Below are positions 1 through 8,780 of a DNA stretch of 64,000 bases, piece by piece. Each line of letters opens with the position of its first letter. Positions within the stretch are counted from its first letter, which is position 1. The position numbers were made by a program, and so were the translations under genes. Where the stretch lies: assembly GCF_014652515.1 (NCBI RefSeq), contig NZ_BMYY01000013.1:1-64000 (forward strand), given 5' to 3'. The DNA is from Bacterioplanes sanyensis. Lineage in GTDB: Bacteria; Pseudomonadota; Gammaproteobacteria; Pseudomonadales; Oceanobacteraceae. The notes beneath the pieces were generated by a model. It was not told where the DNA came from, searched no databases, and saw only the letters and a list, made by a program, of their open reading frames with translations.

Positions 1-63
1 TGCCCTTGCTAACTGGAAGATGGATTATCGCCTATTTTGGGGTATTTTTCAGAGGTGCCCTAG
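1..63 (-). mobile_element. End of an IS5-like insertion element (partial)
   Basis: The inverted-repeat-like end occupies 41-59 and, read on the minus strand, begins GGCACCTCTGAAAAAT. It is followed outward by CTAG (60-63), the sort of 4-bp YTAR target that IS5-family elements duplicate. The first eleven bases are the same as in the terminal repeats of the two MITEs at 36.6 and 48.2 kb. The body of the element lies left of the window, so neither the transposase nor the second CTAG copy can be seen. Family assignment is inferred from the end and target only. Confidence 0.5.
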
Positions 64-177
64 GCTATTTTCTACACTCGCCGTTTGCAGCTCCTGCTGC
101 GTGGGCAGACGTTGTTGTAGCACTAAAAAAGCACGAATAATGTGCTGCTCTTCCTGAGTAAAATGCCGAATGCTCAT
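49..177 (-). pseudogene. N-terminal fragment of an S-layer protein paralogue, cut by an IS
   Basis: The fragment starts at an ATG (177) behind an AAAGGGA ribosome site. It encodes a stretch (EEQHIIRAF..RLPTQQEL) nearly identical to the first 30 residues of the 1034-residue surface protein at 1924-5028 (NEQHIIRAF..RLPTQAEL). After about 38 residues the frame runs into the IS end, adds the residues GHL from the terminal repeat and stops. It is therefore the broken head of a second surface-protein gene. The AT-rich 180 bp upstream has a possible TTGTTT (253-258) and GATAAT (229-234) promoter, so the stub may still be transcribed. Confidence 0.75.
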
Positions 178-330
178 TAAATATATTCCCTTTCTATGCA
201 TCAGAATCTTCAGGAAATATATCGGAGTATTATCGTGAAAAAATCCATTTACAAACAACTTCAACAATAGAAAGAAATTAACCCGCAGAAGATATTTTAA
301 AAATTATCCTAGAAAAAGGCTTTGTAATAG

Positions 331-357
331 TAAAAACCGGGCGATGCCCGGTTTTCG
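331..357 (-). terminator. Rho-independent terminator after sapC-like gene
   Basis: A ten-base-pair stem (333-342 with 346-355) with a three-base loop is followed, on the minus strand, by a T run. It lies directly after the stop codon of the SapC-family gene and closes the leftward unit. Confidence 0.8.
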
Positions 358-1158
358 TTAAAACGATAAGTTACCGTCGTCATCATCGCCAAACAGTTGA
401 TCCAAGTCTAGGTTGTCCGTCTTCTTCACTTGCTCGCGAATACGCAGATGCAATTGATGCAAACGTTGCAAAGAATCCAGTCGATGTTCTGACATCAGCT
501 GGGCCTGAGCCAACATCAATGCACCGCTTTTCGACAGCAACTCTAACTTATCACCGGGCAGCTGTCTCAATGCCGATTCATCAACGTGCAACAGGCCCGG
601 GAAAATCGTATCTTTACGCCCAGATTCCGCTTGTGCCATTAACTTCCAAGGCACTAGAAGATCCATTTCTTCAAGTTGCAAAACCAACGCGCGCGTCATC
701 TGACGATCCGATTCCACTTGCCGCAAGAACTCCACCACGTTTTTGGTAAACTCTGACGGCTCACCAGACTCATCAAATAGCGGTTTATCTTCTGCCCCCA
801 CGTGGTGACGAAAAGCAGGTGATTCATCATCAACGCATAACACTAACCCATCTCTCTGTTGATCGCGCGCTAAACGAAACGGATGAGTTCGGTAAGCTGC
901 CGGACGATACGCTCCCATCCAGCGGCCATCCGGTGAAACAAACCAGTTATTTCCAGGCTGCAATGACTGCAAGGCCACCAGTGATGGCGTTTCATCCTCC
1001 AGTAGAGGGTAAAATGCCATCGGCATCACGGGTAGTACTTGGTGCAATTCTTGGCGGCTGACCGGCACCATGGATTGCTGAGCGGCGAACAATACGTTCG
1101 CCGGTCCGATACCACATTGCTTATGCTGGTTACGATCCAACATCTGATAGTTTGACAC
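358..1158 (-). CDS. SapC family protein
   Basis: This 266-residue protein matches the SapC family (Pfam PF07277), named after a Campylobacter fetus surface-layer gene; its biochemical role is unknown. Family-like stretches are the central NWFVSPDGRWMGAYRPAAYR and the acidic phrase around ALVLCVDDES/GLVLCVDDES. It has no signal peptide, so it is probably cytoplasmic or peripheral. The tail is very acidic (FGDDDDGN). The start is a GTG two bases after the stop of the upstream lipoprotein gene, with AGGGG nine bases before it, so the two genes are translationally coupled. Its place beside the lattice protein and a type I secretion system supports a part in surface-layer assembly or export, which is inference from context. 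Confidence 0.85.
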   Translation of the reverse strand: MSNYQMLDRNQHKQCGIGPANVLFAAQQSMVPVSRQELHQVLPVMPMAFYPLLEDETPSLVALQSLQPGNNWFVSPDGRWMGAYRPAAYRTHPFRLARDQQRDGLVLCVDDESPAFRHHVGAEDKPLFDESGEPSEFTKNVVEFLRQVESDRQMTRALVLQLEEMDLLVPWKLMAQAESGRKDTIFPGLLHVDESALRQLPGDKLELLSKSGALMLAQAQLMSEHRLDSLQRLHQLHLRIREQVKKTDNLDLDQLFGDDDDGNLSF

Positions 1159-1160
1159 GC

Positions 1161-1790
1161 TTAAGACCCCTGCCCTTGACTCACCTCGTCACTGATTTCT
1201 TGGCTGGCGTCGCGCACCAACAACACCGGATAACTGGCGTCTACGGCATTAAAATCACTGACACGACCAAAGGCAAAGTTGATTCCCAGCTTACTAGCGC
1301 TATTGCTTAAGCTGGCTGAGCGCGTCCAATAGGTACGCTGAGTAATCGCAGGAAACTGAGCACTTTTTATCATTGGCGACTGCGCCTGCTCACTGCAGCC
1401 GGCACCCAATATATTAGTGCCAATATCTGCCGCAGCTTGGTGACTATCGCTGCAATACACCAGAGAAGCTAACTCATCCACCGTCGGCAAACGAAAGCCT
1501 TCCAACTCAATCGCTACAGCATCGTTCCAGCTGTAACTGTTAGCGGCGCCATCACACTGAAGCGTTGCCTTATTCCAATTCATGCCTTGTGGGCAACGTT
1601 GCCAGGCCAACTGGGTGTAGGTGTCCAGTAAAATCGCCTGATCATCTCCCAACGGTTGATAACGCCCTTCTTGTAACGCGCCAGAGGGCTCTGGCAAAGG
1701 CGGAATGCCGTCGTCATCACTACCGCCGCCGCTGCTGCCACCACAACCCAACAAAGCCAGGCTGGCAAGCATCCATAGAGTGTTACGCAT
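1161..1790 (-). CDS. Lcl/DUF1566-domain lipoprotein
   Basis: This 209-residue protein starts at the ATG at 1790, chosen over an upstream in-frame ATG because GGAGG sits five bases before it. The N-terminus is a lipoprotein signal (ASLALLGCGGSSGGG), with Cys as the likely lipidated residue and a flexible Gly/Asp linker after it. Residues about 50-195 form a DUF1566 (Lcl C-terminal) domain, recognised by LDTYTQLAWQRCP, the WNDAVA block and FRLPTVDELASLV. Such domains occur in envelope and surface proteins and in some cases bind glycans. It lies between the surface-layer gene and the SapC-family gene and is probably a periplasmic or surface lipoprotein serving the layer; its binding partner is unknown. 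Confidence 0.75.
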   Translation of the reverse strand: MRNTLWMLASLALLGCGGSSGGGSDDDGIPPLPEPSGALQEGRYQPLGDDQAILLDTYTQLAWQRCPQGMNWNKATLQCDGAANSYSWNDAVAIELEGFRLPTVDELASLVYCSDSHQAAADIGTNILGAGCSEQAQSPMIKSAQFPAITQRTYWTRSASLSNSASKLGINFAFGRVSDFNAVDASYPVLLVRDASQEISDEVSQGQGS

Positions 1791-1860
1791 ATATGCCTCC
1801 ATCAAAAGCGCTGAGCATAGCTAAGGGCCACAATCTTGCCAATAGCTCAGGCCAGAAATG

Positions 1861-1896
1861 AAAAAACCCTTACACCCGAAGGTGTAAGGGTTTTCT
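1861..1896 (-). terminator. Strong terminator after the S-layer gene
   Basis: A fourteen-base-pair perfect stem (1863-1876 with 1881-1894) is capped by a stable UUCG tetraloop on the minus-strand RNA and ends in a U run. It lies 28 bp after the surface-protein stop codon. Such an efficient terminator suits a very highly expressed single-gene transcript. Confidence 0.92.
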
Positions 1897-1923
1897 GTAG
1901 CAACGAGTGCTAGCTAATCAGGC

Positions 1924-4900
1924 TTATGCCAGGTTAGCCAGTACGAAGCCAGCAGTTTCTACGTCTACACCGAAGTCGATGGTGCCAACCAAGTCAGCAT
2001 TCTCGAAACCGTCAGCAGCAACTGTATGAGTTGCACCAGTAGTCGCAGTGATTACCAAGTACTCACCGGCGTTGCCAGCGGCATCTTCGATCATAATAAC
2101 GTTGTCGGAGGTTGCACCGTCCAAGTTGGTGGTGTCGAAGTATGCGTTCAGCACTTGGTTCAGCTGAGAGTCGCTCAGGCCGCCCATGTCTGCAAAGGTG
2201 TTGGTGCCGTCAGTCCAGAACGCCAGCGCATCTGCTGCAGTGCTCACAGCAGCAAAGTCCACCATGCTCACCACGTTAGAACCGTCTGTAGCGTTGCCAT
2301 CACCGTCAACACCGCCAAACGCAGTGAAGGTATTGCCAGTTTCCAGGCTGGTCGCAACACGCGTGCTAGACGCAGTTGAACCGCTTGGGCTGGTGGTTTC
2401 AGTCAGGTACGCAGTGAAGTCGAGTACGTGATCACCGATGGTTCCAACAAGACCTGAGTCATCATCGCTGAAGTTAACGATGTTTTGCTTGGTGAAGGTA
2501 CCAGAGAAGACGATGGTTTGCGCAGAATCAACATCCGAGTTCAACACAACCAAGTCATCGCTGCCGCCCATTACCACAGTAGAATTGTTCTCTACGGTCG
2601 CAACCGATGCACCACCAGTGGAGTCAGCAGTGGTCAGCACGTCCAGGGTCTGTGCGCCTGCACCGCCACCCAGAGCTGCATCAACACCCGCCAGATCCAG
2701 CGTAGAGTCACCCAGTGTGTCTTCCAAAATCGCCAACTGAGAGCTGGTTACCAGCGCTTGAGTGGCTGTTGGAGTACCTGCATCAATCAGCTCAGGCTGG
2801 AACATAGTGATGGTCATGTTGTTGACGCCATCAACCTTAGAGGTGATGTTCAAGCGACCGTTTTCACCGTCAGCCACAGTCAACAAGTCAGCCAGAACGC
2901 GGTCGCTTTGGATCGCTTCTTTCACAGCTTGGTTGATGTAGAACTGGTTTGACAGGAAGCCAGCGTTAGTTGGCAGAGCAACCGTCGCAGTGAAGCCTGC
3001 GAAAGAAACCGTAACTGTCGCACCGAAGGCTGCGAATGGCGCATAGAAGTCATCTTCTGCACCAGCGCCACCAGCCAAGCCAGTACCGATTTCGAATTGA
3101 CCGACATCACCACTGCCAGCCACTTCGAAGTAGATGGTGTCGTTGCCGCTGTTGGTTTCTGCCGTTACCAAAGAGGTTTCACGGATAGTGAACACGTCAC
3201 GGCCAGTACCAGCAGACAGGTTCTGAGACACAGAGCCGTTGTCTACCGCTTCTGCGTCAGCTTCGCCCAAGAAGCTCAGAACGTTGGTACCGTTGCCCAT
3301 GTTTATGTCGGTAGAGGTGTCTTCACGCTCAACCAGCGCATTGTCAATTTCGATGTTCAAAGTGTCGTTACCTGAACCGAAGGTGTAGTCCACTTCTAGG
3401 TTGTCACCTGTGTGGTTGTTACCTTGGTCGGTCAGGTTCAGGTCACGTGCAACAACGTCAGCAGTTACGTCAACATCAGACAAGGTGACGTTACCAGTGA
3501 ACGCTGAAGCATTGAACTCACGTACGTCGTCCAGGTTTGCAACAGTGAAGTAAGGCGCATCGCCAGTCACGTTGATAACTTTCAGCTCGTCGCCTGGATC
3601 GCGCAGAGGGCTTGAAGAAATATCAGCCAACGCAGAACCCAGGTTCCAGTTGCCTTTCTTAACTTCGATGTTGAACACGTCAACACCACGGTCAGAACCA
3701 GACTGACCAGCAATGTTCAAAGAGCCACCCAGAGAGCCGTAGCCAGCATTCATCAATTCGATGTTGGTGCTGATAACGCCACCTTGGCCTTCAATGACCG
3801 CAGAACCGTAGAACGCGTTATAACCGTTACCAGACTGGTTACCTGGAGTGGTACCAGAAGCCAGTGGGTTATCCAGTTCGCCAGTGGCTGCAGTCAGCAC
3901 GATTGGGCGGTAGATAACGTCTTCACCGGTTGATTGGTTATTTGAGTCGCGCTGGTCAGTGCTGCCGGTAGTGTTAGACAGCTCAGCAGTCACACCCAGG
4001 TTCAACTGACTCAGACCCGTTTGAATCGCAGCCAGCAATGCGTCGTAAGTAGTCGCAGTGCCCAGCTCAGCAACAACCACTGAAGTGGTGCCATCTGCTT
4101 GACCGTCAGCAGTGTTCTGATCACGTACAATTGCGTAACGCTCACCGTTCAAACGAAAAGCAATAACGTCAGTACGAGAGTTTTCCAGCGTCAGGTCTTC
4201 GTCGTTGGCAGTCGCAAAGTGGTCGTATACATTAATAGTAACGCGCGAACCATCGGCCACAGCACCTGCAGGCTCGAACAATGGAGACAAGAAGTACGCT
4301 TCGTAAACCTGATCTTCACCCAGCTGGTTGTACAGCTTAAAGGTGTAGTCTGCGGTCGTCACAGGCACGTTCAGGTCAATGGCATCTTTACCCAGGTTAA
4401 AGATGTAGTGAGAGTTAGACTCTTTTTGAGTCTGAGCAACTTGATCTGGATCAATCAGGGCGTCAGGCTCTCCATCACCGTCAGTATCAATCCACAGATC
4501 TTCACGACCGCTCATAGGATCGTCAGACTCTTCACCTGCTGCACCGTCATCATATGGGTTTGCAGCAGTGGTATTGAAGACGTAGTCGGTGGTTACCGCA
4601 TCTGGAGTACCGGTACCAGGATCAGTGCCACCATCAGTGTCATCAGCAAACTCGGTATTGGTTGGCGTCAATGATGCATCGATGTCTGCCAGCTCGTCAG
4701 CAAAGGTGCTGTCGATGCTGTCTTTAGCAGCGAACTGGAAGTTGATCAGCGCTTCTGCACGGTTTTCCTGAACTTGAGAGCTCCAGAACTGCAGACCTTG
4801 GCTGTCTGGGTTATCAACACCCACAGCTGCATACATAGCCAAAGCGAACTGGCTGTTACTTTGCTCTTGGGTCGTTGGAATAGTGATACCAGTGTTTTCC

Positions 4901-5028
4901 AAGCCAGCAGATGCGCTGGTCTTTTCAAACGCAGAATTCAATTCTGCTTGAGTTGGCAAACGACCTTCCTGAAGCAGGAAAGCGCGAATGATGTGTTGTT
5001 CGTTCAAACTGAACTGACTTAAAGCCAT
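1924..5028 (-). CDS. S-layer / RTX-like type I secreted surface protein
   Basis: This acidic protein of 1034 residues has no N-terminal signal peptide and almost no Cys, as expected for a type I secretion substrate. Residues 1-35 carry the HIIRAF..GRLPTQAEL segment shared with the broken paralogue at the window start. Residues about 60-110 resemble a DUF4214 repeat (AMYAAVGVDNPDSQGLQFW). The remainder is Thr/Asn/Asp/Gly-rich beta repeat sequence with degenerate Ca-binding RTX motifs (GSGNDTLN near residue 550, NSGNDTIY near 628, MGGSDDLVVLN near 823). The extreme C-terminus (GFVLANLA) is a short hydrophobic end like type I export signals and like the RsaA tail. The type I system at 16.6-21.2 kb is the obvious exporter. 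It has its own promoter and a strong terminator. Assembly into a paracrystalline layer is inferred; a large adhesin is the alternative. Confidence 0.82.
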   Translation of the reverse strand: MALSQFSLNEQHIIRAFLLQEGRLPTQAELNSAFEKTSASAGLENTGITIPTTQEQSNSQFALAMYAAVGVDNPDSQGLQFWSSQVQENRAEALINFQFAAKDSIDSTFADELADIDASLTPTNTEFADDTDGGTDPGTGTPDAVTTDYVFNTTAANPYDDGAAGEESDDPMSGREDLWIDTDGDGEPDALIDPDQVAQTQKESNSHYIFNLGKDAIDLNVPVTTADYTFKLYNQLGEDQVYEAYFLSPLFEPAGAVADGSRVTINVYDHFATANDEDLTLENSRTDVIAFRLNGERYAIVRDQNTADGQADGTTSVVVAELGTATTYDALLAAIQTGLSQLNLGVTAELSNTTGSTDQRDSNNQSTGEDVIYRPIVLTAATGELDNPLASGTTPGNQSGNGYNAFYGSAVIEGQGGVISTNIELMNAGYGSLGGSLNIAGQSGSDRGVDVFNIEVKKGNWNLGSALADISSSPLRDPGDELKVINVTGDAPYFTVANLDDVREFNASAFTGNVTLSDVDVTADVVARDLNLTDQGNNHTGDNLEVDYTFGSGNDTLNIEIDNALVEREDTSTDINMGNGTNVLSFLGEADAEAVDNGSVSQNLSAGTGRDVFTIRETSLVTAETNSGNDTIYFEVAGSGDVGQFEIGTGLAGGAGAEDDFYAPFAAFGATVTVSFAGFTATVALPTNAGFLSNQFYINQAVKEAIQSDRVLADLLTVADGENGRLNITSKVDGVNNMTITMFQPELIDAGTPTATQALVTSSQLAILEDTLGDSTLDLAGVDAALGGGAGAQTLDVLTTADSTGGASVATVENNSTVVMGGSDDLVVLNSDVDSAQTIVFSGTFTKQNIVNFSDDDSGLVGTIGDHVLDFTAYLTETTSPSGSTASSTRVATSLETGNTFTAFGGVDGDGNATDGSNVVSMVDFAAVSTAADALAFWTDGTNTFADMGGLSDSQLNQVLNAYFDTTNLDGATSDNVIMIEDAAGNAGEYLVITATTGATHTVAADGFENADLVGTIDFGVDVETAGFVLANLA

Positions 5029-5051
5029 CTGTCTTTCTCCATTAGCTTTGC

Positions 5052-5073
5052 TAATAAATTGATCAATTTATTA
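5052..5073. promoter_or_regulatory. Perfect 22-bp palindrome in the S-layer leader
   Basis: TAATAAATTGATCAATTTAT plus the final TA is a perfect self-complementary palindrome of 22 bp, centred about 34 bp upstream of the surface-protein ATG and about 100 bp downstream of the predicted promoter. In RNA it would fold as a hairpin in the 5' untranslated leader; as DNA it could be an operator. It is AT-rich and has no T run after it in the gene's direction. Confidence 0.7.
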
Positions 5074-5164
5074 CACGCTGAGGTTTCGAACCAAACCACT
5101 TCATGCATGATGATCTGCCCAAAACCCCGACGGTAGGTGCAGGGTTCCTACTGCAACGCAGCGA

Positions 5165-5194
5165 ATTCTAGGCACAAGCAATAAGGGTTGTAAA
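5165..5194 (-). promoter_or_regulatory. Candidate sigma-70 promoter of the S-layer gene
   Basis: On the minus strand, TTTACA (5189-5194) and TAGAAT (5165-5170) are separated by 18 bp, giving an untranslated leader of about 130 bases. The remainder of this 348-bp gap (5195-5376) holds only a GC-rich imperfect stem at 5223-5254 without a T run; no gene is visible in it. Confidence 0.45.
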
Positions 5195-5376
5195 GAAATC
5201 CATACTCCACAACAGCCTTACTCCCCGGGCTCTGCCGGCGAGGGGTTACCGGGGACTGTGCTCATCAGGAGACACTCCCTGCGGATGAACATAGATGACA
5301 ACAAAGTCACCTCACCCAGAATCGGCAACGACAATGCCACCAGCGGCGGTGTACGTCAACTGCAAAACTGCGCCGT

Positions 5377-7752
5377 TTACTGCGCCAGCTCAAGCTCTGT
5401 GAGGCATTGCACAAAGGGCTGAGCACAGACCGACCAATCGTAAAGATTTTCTGTAGAGGCCCTTGCGCTCTGGGCCAAACGCTGGCGCTGCGATATTGGC
5501 CAGTGCAAAAAATCGGCAATTTTGCGCGAAAAATCATCAATGTCAGCAATGATTAAATCTTGTGAATCGGCAAAATTTAACCCGCGCAGGCCAAACGGAG
5601 TGCTGATCACATTTAAACCAGAGGCGGTGTAATCGAGCATTTTTAAGTTAGTGCCGGAGCCGCTGAGCATTGGGTTTAATGCTAGGGTCGCGGTGGCTAA
5701 TACTTGTCGGCGCACGCCTTCATCAACCATACCGAGCAAGCGAACATTACTTGGTACTGACAAAAAACTTGGGTGAGAGCAGACACTGCCCATCAGCCAA
5801 AATTCGAATTTTGGCAATTGCTCGGCCATCAACATGATTTGCTGGGCGGCTTCCACATTAGGTGGGTGACGGCTCCCCATAAACAACACCACATCGTTTT
5901 TTATGCCCAGTTGCCGCAAACGCTGATAGCGCTGTTGCAAATCAACAAACGGTAACGCACTGCAGTCGGTGCCATTGGGCACCACCAAGGTGGCGACGGG
6001 CGTTGAGTAAAGTTGTTGCAAACGCTGGGCATCGGTATCGGCACAGACCAACACGGCGCGGCTGTCTTGTAGGCAATGTTTTTCTAGCTCGTAGATGCGC
6101 TGCAATAAATGGCGGCTTTGCGGGGTTTTGTTCAGTGCTGGCGTTTTTACATCGTATTCGACGTCTTGCGCTTCATACACCAAAGGCCCCTGCCACACAG
6201 CTCGCACCGCACGATGCAAATAAGGGTGACTGACCACCACCAAAGAGGCCGCGGCGCAACAACGTTGCAGTGCATGCATGTAATTTAAATTACTGGTGGC
6301 AGTTATGTGTGCCAAAACGTCGCTGATTTCTGCACCCGTGGCGTTATACACACCGCCGCTGATGCGGTGCTGACTGTCGCTATAGGGCCGCACAATTTGC
6401 CGAAAGCCAGGTGCTAACCATTCATCACGACTGTCTTCGCCCAATGCCACCAAGGTGACCGGGCAATGCCGCGCGACTTCACGATATAAATGATACAAAC
6501 GCGATTGCCCACCGCCCTGCACAGGCCAAGCCGGCAAAGTGGCAGCAACAACAATATGCGGTGTTTTATCCGCCCGAACCGAGGGAGGCGCAAGCATCAG
6601 CTCACTGCAATGAAGTAACTGTTGCACCGCTCCGGGCCAATTGATGTGTTGAGCGCGTTGCTTACTCACACGCCCCAGCTGACGACATAACTGTGGCCGC
6701 TGCAACCAACTGTCCATAACCTCAGCCAATGCCTGCGGCATTGGCTCGCAGATACGACCATTAACGCCGTCCTCTACCAGCTCGGTGACACCTCCAGCAT
6801 CGCGGGTGGTTAATACCGCTTTGCCAGCATGCATTGCCTCCAGGGTAATTAAGCCGTAGTCCTCATCATCAGGCACAAAAGGAACAAACAAAGCCTCGCT
6901 GTAACAACGCTGTAACTCAACCTCATTAATGTGCCCCAGCCATTGAATACGTGGGTCATTCTTCGTTTGTTGCTGCAAGCGCTGCAGCTGTGGGCCCGTG
7001 CCAGCAATTTTAAATGGCACATTACCCGGTACTTGCTGATACGCCTGCACTAATAAATCTAAGCGTTTGGGTTCATCAATACGACTGGCGGTAAACACGT
7101 ACCGCCCCCGCCCCGGCTTGGGCTGCTTGCCACTGACCGGCGGGTGGATCACACGCACATTCGCACCCGACGGGAAATACCCCTCGCGACTGGCGACCGT
7201 ACCTGAGATGGCAGCGTAATGTTTTATCGCTCCTGGGCGCTGAGCGATGGCATCGAGTTTATGAATAACAGCGCGGGTAAGCGGCCCAGGAAATGCAAAT
7301 AAGTGTGGGTAGCGCTGCAAACCCTGTTCGCACAAATCAAACAGTGGCTCAAGCAAGCTACGTTGCGGCTGAGCGGCCAGCAGGGCATGCAAGGGTTGCA
7401 ACAATGCCGGCAATGGCGGTAGCTCTGTCGGCAGGTCGGTGCGCCCGTAGGTGTCGTATAAACCGCGTAACTTGTGCAGCATGTAGCACACATGATGTGG
7501 GTGATCGACCATCCAGGCCGGGTATTTGCCACTGATGACCACATCAAAATGCGTTAAATCCAGCTCACTAAAGGCGCGATAGCTGGCCAATAATTGACTG
7601 AAGGTTTTTTCTGCACTGGGCAGCTTAATCATTTCTACCCGATGTGATGTGTACTCTTGAATAGCCTGCTGCAGGCCATGCCATAAATTTTCTGCGCCAC
7701 CTGGGGTGTAAGGCACCGGACTGGGTGCGACAAGGGCAATGCTTAAACTCAT
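5377..7752 (-). CDS. Two-domain GT-B glycosyltransferase
   Basis: This 791-residue protein is made of two tandem GT-B (GT4-like) glycosyltransferase modules. The first (about 1-385) has an N-terminal sugar-transferase opening with PGGAENLWHGL and the nucleotide-sugar-binding segment with the E-x7-E pattern (DEDYGLITLEAMHAGKAV). The second (about 395-790) opens with AATLPAWPVQGGGQSRL and carries ALNPMLSGSGTNLKMLDY near its end. The start ATG overlaps the stop of the upstream gene (ATGA). It should add sugars to the surface polysaccharide exported by Wzm/Wzt. Two linkages by one polypeptide, as in other bifunctional O-polysaccharide transferases, is inferred from architecture; the sugar cannot be read from sequence. 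Confidence 0.88.
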   Translation of the reverse strand: MSLSIALVAPSPVPYTPGGAENLWHGLQQAIQEYTSHRVEMIKLPSAEKTFSQLLASYRAFSELDLTHFDVVISGKYPAWMVDHPHHVCYMLHKLRGLYDTYGRTDLPTELPPLPALLQPLHALLAAQPQRSLLEPLFDLCEQGLQRYPHLFAFPGPLTRAVIHKLDAIAQRPGAIKHYAAISGTVASREGYFPSGANVRVIHPPVSGKQPKPGRGRYVFTASRIDEPKRLDLLVQAYQQVPGNVPFKIAGTGPQLQRLQQQTKNDPRIQWLGHINEVELQRCYSEALFVPFVPDDEDYGLITLEAMHAGKAVLTTRDAGGVTELVEDGVNGRICEPMPQALAEVMDSWLQRPQLCRQLGRVSKQRAQHINWPGAVQQLLHCSELMLAPPSVRADKTPHIVVAATLPAWPVQGGGQSRLYHLYREVARHCPVTLVALGEDSRDEWLAPGFRQIVRPYSDSQHRISGGVYNATGAEISDVLAHITATSNLNYMHALQRCCAAASLVVVSHPYLHRAVRAVWQGPLVYEAQDVEYDVKTPALNKTPQSRHLLQRIYELEKHCLQDSRAVLVCADTDAQRLQQLYSTPVATLVVPNGTDCSALPFVDLQQRYQRLRQLGIKNDVVLFMGSRHPPNVEAAQQIMLMAEQLPKFEFWLMGSVCSHPSFLSVPSNVRLLGMVDEGVRRQVLATATLALNPMLSGSGTNLKMLDYTASGLNVISTPFGLRGLNFADSQDLIIADIDDFSRKIADFLHWPISQRQRLAQSARASTENLYDWSVCAQPFVQCLTELELAQ

Positions 7753-8780
7753 GCCAGATCCTGCAATAGGGTATTGACGACGCTATTCCAACTCAACTGC
7801 AACGAACGGTAACGCTCCAAACCCGCTCTCCCCATTCGTTGGGCACGAGCACGGTCATACCACAGCTCGTCCAATGCCGCTGCAACGGCTTGTGGTTTAG
7901 GCTCCACTACCAAGCCTGTATGCTGGTGCTCTACAAACTCCAGCGGGCCACCGGAATCCGTGCAGGTGACTACCGGCTTGCTCGCCAACATGGCCTCCAA
8001 GGTGATGTACCCCAAGTCTTCATCTTGTGGGCCATAAAAAACGCCTAAGGCGTGGGCATAGGTGGCGATTTTCAGCTCATCGCTAATACGCCCCATCAGT
8101 TCAATGCGCTCCCCCACCCCTAAGCGCTCAATTTGCTCGCGACACGCCGGCAGCTGGCCGCCATCGCCTGCAATTAAAATACGCAACGGTGAGCGTAGAT
8201 ACTGTGCCGCTTCTATTAATAGCCATTGGCGCTTGAGTGTTTCGACGCGACTGGGGAAAAACACATAATCCAAGGCATCGGCACGATAAAAGTGAGATTC
8301 CAGCGCCGGTGGATGATACAAGGGCTGTGAATCGATGCCGTTGTAGTGCTGCAAGCGGCGGCTGACGTTGGCGGCAATGGTGTAACGTGCTCGCACCTGA
8401 GTCAGCGCTTGCTGGTCAAAGCGCTGAATGCGCTCTGCCAAACCATGCTCCTCAGCGCTGGCCTGCTCACTGAGCAAGTCGTAGGCCCCCCGATGTTGAT
8501 GCATCAGCCACACGCGATGATCCGGGTGCTGGCAGCCGTACAAAGGAAACTGCAGCGAAATCAGCCGATCCACCGACTGACCATTGGGCTGAGTAAGATC
8601 CAGCCCGGCACAATAATTCATCGCATGATCAATACTGGCAGGCGGTGCAAACTGAAACGGCAGGCGCAGCAGCTCGACTTGATGCCCAGCTTGCTGGCAG
8701 GCAGTGACCAAGCCCTGGGTGAGAATGTCTGCCCCACCCGCAATAAAAGGTACCTGGTTCGCTGCAATCAGAACCTTCAC
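7749..8780 (-). CDS. GT4-family glycosyltransferase
   Basis: This 343-residue GT-B glycosyltransferase starts at a GTG that overlaps the stop of the preceding methyltransferase gene (GTGA) and reads VKVLIAANQVPFIAGGA, a typical GT4 opening. It has the donor-site segment with E-x7-E (DEDLGYITLEAMLASKPVV) followed by GGPLEFVEHQHTG. It closely resembles the first half of the neighbouring two-domain transferase, so the two probably arose by duplication. It belongs to a tightly overlapping leftward operon running from wzm through wzt and the methyltransferase to this gene, so it acts in assembling the same polysaccharide. Confidence 0.88.
   Translation of the reverse strand: MKVLIAANQVPFIAGGADILTQGLVTACQQAGHQVELLRLPFQFAPPASIDHAMNYCAGLDLTQPNGQSVDRLISLQFPLYGCQHPDHRVWLMHQHRGAYDLLSEQASAEEHGLAERIQRFDQQALTQVRARYTIAANVSRRLQHYNGIDSQPLYHPPALESHFYRADALDYVFFPSRVETLKRQWLLIEAAQYLRSPLRILIAGDGGQLPACREQIERLGVGERIELMGRISDELKIATYAHALGVFYGPQDEDLGYITLEAMLASKPVVTCTDSGGPLEFVEHQHTGLVVEPKPQAVAAALDELWYDRARAQRMGRAGLERYRSLQLSWNSVVNTLLQDLA

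Noticed and set aside
4099-4674. Open frame of 191 codons opposite the S-layer gene
   Set aside because: It lies wholly antisense to a well-supported gene, and its composition mirrors the Thr/Asp-rich codons of that gene. It has no ribosome site or family resemblance.
5223-5254. GC-rich stem after the two-domain glycosyltransferase
   Set aside because: The arms CCCCGG and CCGGGG pair but the loop is long and no T run follows, so it is not called as a terminator.
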